Below are positions 28,111 through 36,231 of a DNA stretch of 64,000 nucleotides, one piece after another. This stretch comes from Pseudomonas pergaminensis. Lineage in GTDB: Bacteria > Pseudomonadota > Gammaproteobacteria > Pseudomonadales > Pseudomonadaceae. The stretch spans positions 4,340,001 to 4,404,000 of the forward strand of contig NZ_CP078013.2 of NCBI RefSeq assembly GCF_024112395.2, given 5' to 3'. A program made the translations under genes and the position numbers. The notes beneath the pieces are model-generated. The model was not told the origin of the DNA. It did not search any database and worked only from the letters and a program-made list of their open reading frames with translations. Positions within the stretch are counted from its first letter, which is position 1. Every line of letters begins with the position of its first letter.

Positions 28111-29037
28111 ATGCAAACCACCAACACCGTCTTGATGATTCGCCCGGCGCGCTTTGCCTTCAACCCGGACACCGCGATCAACAACCGTTTCCAACGCCCG
28201 CCCCTCGACCCGCTCAGCGCACAGCAGAAAGCGCTGGAAGAGTTCGACGGCTATGTCGCCACCCTGCGCCAGCATGGCGTGGAAGTGCTGGTGGTGCAGG
28301 ACACCCCGGCGCCCCATACACCCGACTCGATCTTCCCCAATAACTGGTGGAGCAGCCACGCCGACGGCAGCCTGGTGCTGTACCCGATGGAAGGCCAGAA
28401 CCGACGACTGGAACGCAACAAAGGCGTGCTGCAAGTGTTGGAACAGCGATTTACGGTCAAGGACACCATCGACCTCAGCCACCTCGAACAACAGAACATC
28501 TTCCTCGAAGGCACCGGCAGCATGGTGCTCGACCGCCAGCACCGCATCAGCTACGCCTGCCACTCCGGGCGCACCCACCACGACGCCCTGCGCCAGTTCG
28601 CCGAACGCCTCGACTACCAGCTCTGCGTGTTCCACGCCGTCGACCGCCACCACGCGCCGATCTACCACAGCAACGTGATGATGAGCGTTGGCCGCGACCT
28701 CTCGGTGGTGTGCCTGCAAGCCCTGCCCCATGCCGACGAGCGCCAGGCCCTGGAACGCTCCCTGCGCGATACCGGCAAGGACATCCTCGCCCTCGATTTC
28801 GATCAGCTGGAGGCGTTCGCCGGCAACATGCTCGAAGTCCACGACCGCGACGGCCAGCCGCTGCTGGTGATGTCCGCCAGCGCCTGGGGCGCCTTGCAGC
28901 CTGCCCAGCGCCAACACGTGGAACGCCATACGCGGCCAGTGGTGGTGAACATCGACAACATCGAACGCATTGGCGGCGGCAGTGCCCGCTGCATGCTGGC
29001 GGAAGTGCATCTGCCTGCCCGCACCACCTTCCAATAA
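28111..29037 (+). CDS. ctlX: CtlX-like citrulline/arginine-type hydrolase
   Basis: This 308-residue protein belongs to the guanidino-group modifying superfamily (amidinotransferase/DDAH/arginine deiminase fold). Visible features are the opening MIRPARFAFNPDTAINNRFQ, the substrate loop DSIFPNNWWSSHADGSLVLY, the FLEGTGSMVLDRQHR segment with catalytic-type acid, HSNVMMSVG with the active-site His, and a late Cys in GGGSARCMLAEVHLP that should be the nucleophile. Its family includes citrulline-utilisation hydrolases. Ornithine cyclodeaminase follows, so it probably delivers ornithine. The exact substrate is inference. Confidence 0.82.
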   Translation: MQTTNTVLMIRPARFAFNPDTAINNRFQRPPLDPLSAQQKALEEFDGYVATLRQHGVEVLVVQDTPAPHTPDSIFPNNWWSSHADGSLVLYPMEGQNRRLERNKGVLQVLEQRFTVKDTIDLSHLEQQNIFLEGTGSMVLDRQHRISYACHSGRTHHDALRQFAERLDYQLCVFHAVDRHHAPIYHSNVMMSVGRDLSVVCLQALPHADERQALERSLRDTGKDILALDFDQLEAFAGNMLEVHDRDGQPLLVMSASAWGALQPAQRQHVERHTRPVVVNIDNIERIGGGSARCMLAEVHLPARTTFQ

Positions 29038-29053
29038 CTCAAGGAGTCTTGCC

Positions 29054-30100
29054 ATGACCCGCTACATCGACGTGAACGACCTCTGCTACCTGGTCTCACA
29101 AAAAGGCCTGCCCACCTGCATCTCCGAAATGGCCGAGTACATCCGCGCCGACTACCTGCGCTGGCAGGACTTCGAAAAATGCGCGCGCCTGGCCAACCAC
29201 TCGCCGGACGGCGTGATCGAGCTGATGCCGGTCTCCGACGCATCGCTGTATGCGTTCAAATACGTCAACGGCCACCCGAAAAACACCCTGGCCGGCATGC
29301 TCACCGTGATGGCCTTCGGCGCACTGGGCGATGTCGACACCGGCCTGCCGGTGCTGCTGGCGGAAATGACCCTGACCACCGCGATTCGTACCGCCGCCAC
29401 TTCCGCGCTGGTCGCCCGCTACCTGGCCCGCGACAACAGCCGCAGCATGGCGCTGATCGGCAACGGCTCGCAAAGCGAATTCCAGGCCCTGGCCTTCCAC
29501 GCCATGCTCGGCATCACTGAAATCCGCCTGTTCGATATCGACGCCAAGGCCACCGCCAAACTGGCGGCCAACCTCAAGGCTTTCCCGGCGATCAAGGTGA
29601 TCCTGGCCGGCAGCGTGGCCGAAGCGGTCAAAGGCGCCGACATCGTCACCACCGTGACCGCCGACAAGGCCTACGCCACCATCCTCACCGACGACATGAT
29701 CGAGCCGGGCATGCACCTCAATGCCGTCGGCGGTGACTGCCCCGGCAAGACCGAGCTGGACCGACGTATCGTCGAGCGCGCCCGCGTGATCGTCGAGTAC
29801 GAACCGCAAAGCCGCATTGAAGGCGAAATCCAGCATATGCCGCAGGATTCGCCCGTCACCGAACTGTGGCAAGTCATCAATGGCCAAAAGCCCGGTCGCG
29901 AGAATGCGCGCCAGGTCACCCTGTTCGACTCGGTGGGTTTTGCCATCGAAGACTACTCTGCCCTGCGCTATGTGCTGGACGTGGCCAAGGCGCTGGATGT
30001 GGGCGGCACCCTTGAACTGGTGCCGGACCTGGCCGACCCGAAAGACCTGTTCGCACGCCTGGCCCAACAGCCTCGCGTACAGCAGAAAAAGCGCGCCTGA
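29054..30100 (+). CDS. ocd: Ornithine cyclodeaminase
   Basis: The enzyme converts L-ornithine to L-proline and ammonia with bound NAD. I start at ATG 29054, which has AAGGAGT upstream (348 residues). The Rossmann region is visible as LIGNGSQSEFQALAF (about residues 135-150) with LFDIDAKATAKLA, and HLNAVGGDCPGKTEL holds the conserved catalytic Asp. It forms an operon with ctlX (16-bp gap) and a strong hairpin follows. Confidence 0.93.
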   Translation: MTRYIDVNDLCYLVSQKGLPTCISEMAEYIRADYLRWQDFEKCARLANHSPDGVIELMPVSDASLYAFKYVNGHPKNTLAGMLTVMAFGALGDVDTGLPVLLAEMTLTTAIRTAATSALVARYLARDNSRSMALIGNGSQSEFQALAFHAMLGITEIRLFDIDAKATAKLAANLKAFPAIKVILAGSVAEAVKGADIVTTVTADKAYATILTDDMIEPGMHLNAVGGDCPGKTELDRRIVERARVIVEYEPQSRIEGEIQHMPQDSPVTELWQVINGQKPGRENARQVTLFDSVGFAIEDYSALRYVLDVAKALDVGGTLELVPDLADPKDLFARLAQQPRVQQKKRA

Positions 30101-30107
30101 AAACGCT

Positions 30108-30140
30108 CTGGCCTGCCGCTTTGCGCCGTTGGCAGGCCAG
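30108..30140 (+). terminator. Terminator-like hairpin after ocd
   Basis: ctggcctgcc and ggcaggccag form a perfect 10-bp stem with a 13-base loop. It is followed by gattt, a very weak T-run. Confidence 0.6.
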
Positions 30141-30326
30141 GATTTGCAGGCGTAAAAGCCGATTCAGCGGGTGCTGCAGCCGATTCCGCTGCATTGGCGG
30201 TTTTAACAGCGCAATTTGCGCTTTAGGCACCGGGTAAACGACACAAAAAACGCACCATCATGAAGCATTCTCTGCTCCCAGCTATTCACTGCCCTGACAT
30301 CAATTACAAAATATAGGGACCTGCAC

Positions 30327-31106
30327 ATGACTCCATTGCGATCACTCTTCGCCGCGCTGCTGTTGCCACTCTGCGCAACCGCCGCCCACGCCCAGGACTG
30401 GAAAGAAATCCGCTTCGGCGTTTTCCCCGAATACCCCCCCTTCGAATCCGTGGCCGCCGACGGCAGCCTGCAAGGTTTCGATATCGAGTTGGGCAACGCG
30501 ATCTGCGCCAAGCTCGAAGTGAAATGCACCTGGGTCCACAACGAATTCGACGGCATGATCCCGGCCCTGCGCGCACGCAAGTTCGACGCGATCATGTCGT
30601 CCATGGCCGTTACCCCGGCGCGTGAAAGAATCATCGACTTCAGCGACAAGCTGTTCCTCAGCCCGACCTCGGTAATCACCCGCAAGGGCGCCGACTTCGG
30701 CGACACCCCGGAGTCCCTCAAGGGCAAGCAAGTCGGTGTGCTGCAAGGCTCGTTGCAAGAGGCGTATGCCCGTGCGCACCTGGCCAAGCTCGGCGCGCAG
30801 ATCAAGGCGTATCAGTCCCAGGACCAGAACTACGCCGACCTGCAAAACGGCCGCCTCGACGCGACCCTGACCGACAAGCTCGAAGCCCAGCTCAACTTCC
30901 TGTCCAAACCCGAAGGCGCCGACTTCAAGACCGGCCCGGCCTTCAAGGACCCGACACTGCCCCTGGACATCGCCATGGGCCTGCGCAAGAACGATCAAGC
31001 TTTGCGTGAGCTGATCAACAAGGGCATTGCAGCTGTGCAGGCGGATGGGACTTATGCCGAGATCCAGAAGAAATACTTCGGCGATCAGGACATCTACAAC
31101 GAATAG
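30327..31106 (+). CDS. Polar amino acid ABC transporter substrate-binding protein (HisJ/ArgT-like)
   Basis: This 259-residue periplasmic protein has a signal peptide ending AAHAQDW. The family-3 solute-binding pattern is clear: EIRFGVFPEYPPFESV, GFDIELGNAICAKLEVKCTWV, FDAIMSSMAVTPARERIIDFS and LNGRLDATLTDK-like QNGRLDATLTDK. This is the LAO/HisJ type that binds Arg, Lys, ornithine or His. Permeases and an ATPase follow, and ocd and ctlX precede. Ornithine, arginine or citrulline is the likely ligand. Confidence 0.9.
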   Translation: MTPLRSLFAALLLPLCATAAHAQDWKEIRFGVFPEYPPFESVAADGSLQGFDIELGNAICAKLEVKCTWVHNEFDGMIPALRARKFDAIMSSMAVTPARERIIDFSDKLFLSPTSVITRKGADFGDTPESLKGKQVGVLQGSLQEAYARAHLAKLGAQIKAYQSQDQNYADLQNGRLDATLTDKLEAQLNFLSKPEGADFKTGPAFKDPTLPLDIAMGLRKNDQALRELINKGIAAVQADGTYAEIQKKYFGDQDIYNE

Positions 31107-31119
31107 CAGCCTCGTCCTT

Positions 31120-31208
31120 ATGTGGGAGCTGGCTTGCCTGCGATCGCGGTGGGTCAGCTTGCACATCTGTGACTGACGTTCCGCTATCGCAGGCAAGCCA
31201 GCTCCCAC
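31120..31208. repeat. REP pair inside the ABC operon
   Basis: Inverted pair of the GCTGG-CTTG-CCTGC class between the binding-protein gene and the first permease gene. Such a hairpin usually lets the binding protein be made in excess over the membrane parts. Confidence 0.9.
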
Positions 31209-31241
31209 CGCCAACCTGTGCGCTCCTTCGAGATCTTCCCA

Positions 31242-31943
31242 ATGAACGAATTCCTCAATCTGCAAGGCTACGGCCCGATGCTGGCCCAAGGCGCCTGGAT
31301 GACCCTCAAACTGTCATTCCTGGCCCTGGCCCTGAGCCTCGCCCTGGGCCTGATCGCCGCCGGCGCCAAGCTCTCCAGCGCCAAATGGCTGCGCGTACCG
31401 GCCACGCTCTACACCACGCTGATCCGCAGCGTGCCGGACCTGGTGCTGATCCTGCTGATCTTCTACAGCCTGCAACTGTGGCTCAACGACCTGAGCGAAG
31501 TGTTCGGCTGGGATTACTTTGAAATCGACCCGTTTACCGCGGGCGTCGTCACCCTGGGTTTTATCTACGGCGCGTATTTCACCGAGAACTTCCGGGGCGC
31601 GATCCTCAGCGTGCCAGTCGGCCAGCTGGAAGCCGCGACCGCCTACGGCCTGAGCCGCTGGCAGTGCTTTCACCTGGTGCTGTTCCCGCAACTGATGCGT
31701 TTTGCCCTGCCGGGCCTGGGCAATAACTGGCTGGTGCTGCTCAAGTCCACGGCGCTGGTGTCGATCATCGGCCTGTCGGATCTGGTCAAGGCCGCGCAGA
31801 ACGCCGGCAAGACCACCAACGAGCCGCTGTACTTCCTGATCCTCGCGGGCCTGGTGTACCTGGTGATCACCACCCTCTCCAACCGCATCTTCAAGCGCCT
31901 CGAGCGGCGCTACAACCTCGGCATCAAGGGGATGGCGCGATGA
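31242..31943 (+). CDS. Amino acid ABC transporter permease (HisQ-like)
   Basis: This inner-membrane permease of about 233 residues has five predicted helices and the EAA loop QLEAATAYGLSRWQCFHLVLFPQ (in pieces) of the HisMQ family. The start is ATG 31242 or 31218; I prefer 31242. It overlaps the next permease gene by 4 bp. Confidence 0.9.
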   Translation: MNEFLNLQGYGPMLAQGAWMTLKLSFLALALSLALGLIAAGAKLSSAKWLRVPATLYTTLIRSVPDLVLILLIFYSLQLWLNDLSEVFGWDYFEIDPFTAGVVTLGFIYGAYFTENFRGAILSVPVGQLEAATAYGLSRWQCFHLVLFPQLMRFALPGLGNNWLVLLKSTALVSIIGLSDLVKAAQNAGKTTNEPLYFLILAGLVYLVITTLSNRIFKRLERRYNLGIKGMAR

Positions 31944-32653
31944 TCGAACTGTTCCAGCAATACGGCCTGGCCTACCTGTTCAGCGATGGCGCGGGGTTGT
32001 CCGGCGTCGCCATGACCCTGTGGCTGTTCATCGTCTCGGTGGTGTTTGGCTTCATCCTGTCGATTCCACTGGCACTGGCGCGCGTCTGCGAGCACTTCTG
32101 GCTGCGCTGGCCGGTGGAGGTCTACACCTACCTGTTCCGCGGCACGCCGCTGTATATCCAGTTGCTGATTTGCTACACCGGGCTGTACAGCCTGGAAGTG
32201 GTGCAGGACAACGCCCTGCTCAACCAGTTTTTCCGCAATGCGCTGAACTGCACCCTGCTGGCTTTCGTGCTCAACACCTGCGCCTACACCGTGGAAATCT
32301 TTGCCGGGGCGATCCGCAATATTCCCCACGGCGAAATCGAAGCGGCACGCGCATATGGCCTGCACGGCTGGCGGCTGAACCTGTTTGTGGTGGTACCGGC
32401 GGCCTTGCGTCGCGCGTTGCCGGCCTACAGCAACGAAATGATCCTGATGCTGCACGCCACTTCCCTGGCCTTTACCGCCACCGTCGCCGACATCCTCAAG
32501 GTGGCCCGCGACGCCAATGCCGAGACGTTCCTGACGTTCCAGGCATTCGGCATCGCCGCCCTGCTCTACATGCTGCTGTCCTTTGCACTGGTGGGCCTGT
32601 TCCGACTGGCCGAACGTCGCTGGATGCGCTTTCTCGTTCCTACCCGAGGCTAA
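31940..32653 (+). CDS. Amino acid ABC transporter permease (HisM-like)
   Basis: This 237-residue permease pairs with the preceding one. The N-terminal helix region, TYLFRGTPLYIQLLICYTGL, and the EAA loop GEIEAARAYGLHGWRLNLFVV (in pieces) are standard for HisM. The start overlaps the previous stop (ATGA). Confidence 0.9.
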   Translation: MIELFQQYGLAYLFSDGAGLSGVAMTLWLFIVSVVFGFILSIPLALARVCEHFWLRWPVEVYTYLFRGTPLYIQLLICYTGLYSLEVVQDNALLNQFFRNALNCTLLAFVLNTCAYTVEIFAGAIRNIPHGEIEAARAYGLHGWRLNLFVVVPAALRRALPAYSNEMILMLHATSLAFTATVADILKVARDANAETFLTFQAFGIAALLYMLLSFALVGLFRLAERRWMRFLVPTRG

Positions 32654-32656
32654 CCC

Positions 32657-33487
32657 ATGAATCAGTCCGCGCAGGCCCTGGCCGCTTATCCTGTTGATGA
32701 ACCCATCGCCCCACCCGCCACCGCGGCCATCAAGCTGCAGGTCGAAGGCATCCATAAACGCTACGGCGAACACGAAGTGCTCAAGGGCGTGTCCCTGAAC
32801 GCCCGTAATGGCGACGTGATCAGCTTGATCGGCGCCAGCGGCTCCGGCAAAAGCACGATGCTGCGCTGCATCAACTTCCTTGAACAGCCGGACGCCGGTG
32901 TCATCACCCTGGACGGCATCAGCATCGAAATGCGCCAGGGCCGTGCCGGCGCCCGCGCACCGCACCAAGACCAACTGCAGAACCTGCGCACGCGCCTGGC
33001 CATGGTGTTCCAGCACTTCAACCTGTGGAGCCACATGACCGTGCTGGAAAACATCACCATGGCCCCGCGCCGGGTGTTGGGCGTGAGCGCCGCCGAAGCG
33101 GAGAAACGTGCGCGCCTGTACCTGGACAAGGTCGGCCTGCCAGGCCGCGTGGCCGATCAGTACCCGGCGTTCCTGTCCGGTGGCCAACAGCAGCGCGTGG
33201 CGATTGCCCGGGCGCTGGCGATGGAGCCGGAGATCATCCTGTTCGATGAGCCGACGTCCGCGCTGGACCCCGAACTTGTAGGAGAAGTCCTCAAAGTCAT
33301 ACAGACGTTAGCCGAGGAAGGTCGTACCATGCTGATGGTCACCCACGAGATGGGCTTTGCCCGCCAGGTGTCCAGCCAAGTGCTGTTCTTGCACCAGGGC
33401 CGTGTCGAGGAACAAGGCGACGCCAGGATCCTCGACCACCCCAGCAGCGAGCGCTTGCAGCAATTTCTTTCCAACCGTTTGAAGTGA
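32657..33487 (+). CDS. Amino acid ABC transporter ATP-binding protein (HisP-like)
   Basis: This 276-residue ATPase has Walker [10 protein letters not shown], a Q-loop (VFQHFNLWSHMTVLENI), signature [15 protein letters not shown], Walker B IILFDEPTSALDPE and the switch His in MVTHEMGFARQ. It carries an extra N-terminal tail of about 25 residues before the ABC fold. The insertion RQGRAGARAPHQDQLQNLR is typical of the HisP subgroup. It powers the importer encoded upstream. Confidence 0.93.
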   Translation: MNQSAQALAAYPVDEPIAPPATAAIKLQVEGIHKRYGEHEVLKGVSLNARNGDVISLIGASGSGKSTMLRCINFLEQPDAGVITLDGISIEMRQGRAGARAPHQDQLQNLRTRLAMVFQHFNLWSHMTVLENITMAPRRVLGVSAAEAEKRARLYLDKVGLPGRVADQYPAFLSGGQQQRVAIARALAMEPEIILFDEPTSALDPELVGEVLKVIQTLAEEGRTMLMVTHEMGFARQVSSQVLFLHQGRVEEQGDARILDHPSSERLQQFLSNRLK

Positions 33488-33492
33488 AACCC

Positions 33493-33990
33493 ATGGATAC
33501 CAAGGCCAACGGACCCCATTCCTCCCCTGCGCTGGACCGCATCGATGAAGCCATCATCGAAGTACTGCGTCACCAGGGGCGTATCACCTACGAAAAGCTT
33601 TCGTCGCTGGTGCACCTTACCCCCAGGCCCTGCCTGGAGCGCGTGCGCAAGCTGGAGCGACGCGGGGTGATACGCGGGTATGGGGCGATCATCGATGTAC
33701 AGATGGTCTCGCCAGGGCTGTCGTTGCTGGTGCTGGTGGCCTTGTCCAACCAAAGCGGGCGGTCGGCGCAAAAGGCTTTTGAAGCCTGTGTGAAGGCCTG
33801 CCCGCAAGTGTTCGAATGCCAGTTGATCAGCGGGCCATTTGACTACAGCCTGCGCATGCGCTGCCGCGACATGGAGCACTACCGGGTGCTGACCGAGACC
33901 TGGTTGAACAATGACGAGTTGCACATCGATAAGTTGGTGGCGCATCCGGAATTGGCGGTGGTCAAGAACACCGCCACCGAACTGGCCTGA
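33493..33990 (+). CDS. Lrp/AsnC family regulator
   Basis: This protein of about 165 residues has an N-terminal helix-turn-helix (DEAIIEVLRHQGRITYEKLS, with recognition helix LTPRPCLERVRKLE) and a RAM domain (VFECQLISGPFDYSLRMRC). I start at ATG 33493; a GTG at 33484 overlapping the ATPase stop is an alternative. As the last gene of the transporter operon it probably senses ornithine, arginine or a similar amino acid and controls the ctlX-ocd-transporter set. Confidence 0.88.
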   Translation: MDTKANGPHSSPALDRIDEAIIEVLRHQGRITYEKLSSLVHLTPRPCLERVRKLERRGVIRGYGAIIDVQMVSPGLSLLVLVALSNQSGRSAQKAFEACVKACPQVFECQLISGPFDYSLRMRCRDMEHYRVLTETWLNNDELHIDKLVAHPELAVVKNTATELA

Positions 33991-34020
33991 GCCCCCATTT
34001 CACCAAACACTGCATAACCC

Positions 34021-34112
34021 CTGTGGGAGCGGGCTTGCTCGCGAATGTGGAGTGTCAGTCACTTAATTTGTCACTGATACACCGCATTCGCGAGCAAGCC
34101 CGCTCCCACATT
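34021..34112. repeat. REP pair (inverted)
   Basis: Inverted pair of the GCGGG-CTTG-CTCGC class between the Lrp gene and the convergent DUF4130 gene. The right arm is followed by tttttt, so it may work as a terminator for the rightward operon. Confidence 0.9.
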
Positions 34113-34114
34113 TT

Positions 34115-34948
34115 TTAACCGTGCCCACTTAGTATTTTCTTGCCTGGCTTGACCCCAATCATCTTCGCCTGCCCATCCTTCTGCTTGCCCGTTCGCGCCT
34201 CACTGATTAACCCCGGTATCAACTTGCCCTCCGGCAGGTTCTTCCAGAACCGGCTGGGCAAATGCCCTTCCATCACCTTGGGGTTCAACCGCGCCGGGTT
34301 GAAGATGTGGCTGTAGTAGGTCAGCCACATCGCACTGTGGGGGTCCTCGACATTCTGCGCCAACTGCCGCCACGCCTCGGGGCATTCCCGCTGATGGATC
34401 AACTGCTCACCGTCGTAGTAAACCCCATCCAACGGCGTGGCGATCATCCAGCGATGCCGGCCCATGCGCCCGATAAAGTGCTGGCTGGCTGATTTCAGGA
34501 TGTCATGGGCCGGCTCATGCCACGCCACGTACTCGGGCAGTTCCGGCCCCGCCTGCGCCGGCAACGCAATAAACCGCACAAACGCATGCAGGTGGTGCGC
34601 CTCGCGGCTGACCTGCTTGATCCGCCGCTGCAACTCACTGCCCAGCTTATCCCCTGCCAGCATGGCGGTGCGGTCGCCGTGGCTGACCCGCCACAGCACT
34701 TCGTACAGCAGGCTCCAGCGCTGGTCGCCGTGGTAACAGGCGGCCGACTCCAACAGTTCCAGCAGGGCCTTGGGCACCCGCGTCTGGAAAGGCCCAGGCG
34801 CTTCGGGAATCGACTGGTCGGTGGCAAACAGGTCGGCCACCTCCGCCTCGCCCCAGCTTACCTGGCTGGGGTCTACCTGATGGCTGAGCAACCAGCGCGC
34901 CTGGTCGCGCCAGGTGCTGAACAGGTTGTCGCATTCCAGGCTGATCAT
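34115..34948 (-). CDS. DUF4130-type (TIGR03915-like) putative DNA metabolism protein
   Basis: This protein of about 277 residues matches the family that accompanies a radical SAM protein and, in some bacteria, is fused to UdgX-type uracil-DNA glycosylases. Visible family text includes GDRTAMLAGDKLGSELQRRI, EAHHLHAFVRFIALP, PAHDILKSASQHFIGRMGRH and WLTYYSHIFNPARLNPKVMEGHLPSRFWKNLPEG in pieces. I start at ATG 34948, which overlaps the radical SAM stop (ATGA). No catalytic site is known to me. The role in DNA repair or modification is inferred from the partners. Confidence 0.8.
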   Translation of the reverse strand: MISLECDNLFSTWRDQARWLLSHQVDPSQVSWGEAEVADLFATDQSIPEAPGPFQTRVPKALLELLESAACYHGDQRWSLLYEVLWRVSHGDRTAMLAGDKLGSELQRRIKQVSREAHHLHAFVRFIALPAQAGPELPEYVAWHEPAHDILKSASQHFIGRMGRHRWMIATPLDGVYYDGEQLIHQRECPEAWRQLAQNVEDPHSAMWLTYYSHIFNPARLNPKVMEGHLPSRFWKNLPEGKLIPGLISEARTGKQKDGQAKMIGVKPGKKILSGHG

Positions 34949-36165
34949 CCCCACAACCCCATCTGCTGCGGTTGCGGGCGGTCGCGCAATTGTTCGCGCA
35001 GCAGCACGCTGGTGCTGTCGGCCTGTTGCGGGTGGTAGTCACTGGTGATGAAAAACGGCTTGGCCTTGGCCAGTACGCAGCGCATGCGCGCCAGGTCTTC
35101 GAAGCGGATCTTGCGCTCGCGGCGCAGGTCCACCAGGCGCTGGGTGGTGCGCAAACCAATGCCCGGGATGCGCGCGATCAAGGTCGGCTCGGCGCGGTTC
35201 AGGTCCAGGGGGAACACCTCACGGTTTTCCAGGGCCCAGGCCAACTTGGGGTCGATGTCCAGCGCCAGGTGGCCGGGACCTTTGAACAGTTCATTGGCGT
35301 TGAACCCATAGCTGCGCAACAGGAAATCGGCCTGGTACAAGCGATGTTCACGCATTAACGGAGGCGCGGCCAGGGGCACGCTTTTCGGACTATTGGGGAT
35401 GGGGCTGAACGCCGAGTAATACACGCGGCGCAGCTTGAAGTTGCCGTACAGCGCCTCGGCACCGTGGAGGATGGTGCTGTCATCGGTGTCATCCGCGCCG
35501 ACGATCAGTTGCGTGCTCTGCCCGGCCGGGGCAAAACGCGGCGCGCGCGGCTCGTTACGGACCGTCTGCTCGCCGGTGTAGATGGTCTGCATGGCCTGCT
35601 TGATCGACACGATCTTTTTTTCCGGCGCCAGGGTCTGCAGGCTGGCCTCGGTCGGCAATTCGATGTTCACGCTCAGTCGATCCGCATACTTTCCGGCTTC
35701 GGCGATCAGCGCCGGGTCGGCATCGGGAATGGTCTTGAGGTGGATATAGCCACGGAAGTCATGCTCTTCGCGCAGCAGCTTGGCCACGCGCACCAATTGC
35801 TCCATGGTGTAGTCGGACGAACGGATAATGCCGGAGCTGAGAAACAGCCCGCTGACGCAATTGCGCCGGTAGAAATCCAGGGTCAGGGTGACCACCTCCT
35901 CCGGGCTGAAACGCGCGCGCGGCACGTCGCTGGAGCGGCGGTTGACGCAGTACTGGCAGTCGTAGAGGCAGAAGTTGGTGAGCAACACCTTAAGCAATGA
36001 CACGCAGCGCCCGTCGGGGGTGTAGCTGTGGCAGATGCCCATGCCATCGGTGGAACCCAGCCCCGCCTTGCCTTCGGAGCTGCGCTTGGGTGCGCCACTG
36101 CTGGCGCAGGACGCATCGTACTTGGCGGCGTCGGCGAGAATGCTGAGTTTTTCGATCAACTGCAT
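34945..36165 (-). CDS. Putative DNA modification/repair radical SAM protein
   Basis: This 406-residue enzyme has the radical SAM cluster motif C66-x3-C70-x2-C73 (FCLYDCQYCVN). Three extra cysteines lie just before it (C20, C45, C54) and could hold a second cluster. A helix-hairpin-helix motif near residue 340 (PTLIARIPGIGLRTTQRLV) is of the kind that binds DNA backbones. The partner DUF4130 gene overlaps its end by 4 bp. The reaction is unknown. The pair is transcribed leftward from a promoter near 36170-36230. Confidence 0.85.
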   Translation of the reverse strand: MQLIEKLSILADAAKYDASCASSGAPKRSSEGKAGLGSTDGMGICHSYTPDGRCVSLLKVLLTNFCLYDCQYCVNRRSSDVPRARFSPEEVVTLTLDFYRRNCVSGLFLSSGIIRSSDYTMEQLVRVAKLLREEHDFRGYIHLKTIPDADPALIAEAGKYADRLSVNIELPTEASLQTLAPEKKIVSIKQAMQTIYTGEQTVRNEPRAPRFAPAGQSTQLIVGADDTDDSTILHGAEALYGNFKLRRVYYSAFSPIPNSPKSVPLAAPPLMREHRLYQADFLLRSYGFNANELFKGPGHLALDIDPKLAWALENREVFPLDLNRAEPTLIARIPGIGLRTTQRLVDLRRERKIRFEDLARMRCVLAKAKPFFITSDYHPQQADSTSVLLREQLRDRPQPQQMGLWG

Positions 36166-36231
36166 GGAGGGTTACCGATACTGGTTTTTTGTACAGTATC
36201 AGCCAACCCTCCAGGTCACAAGTGCAGCCTG

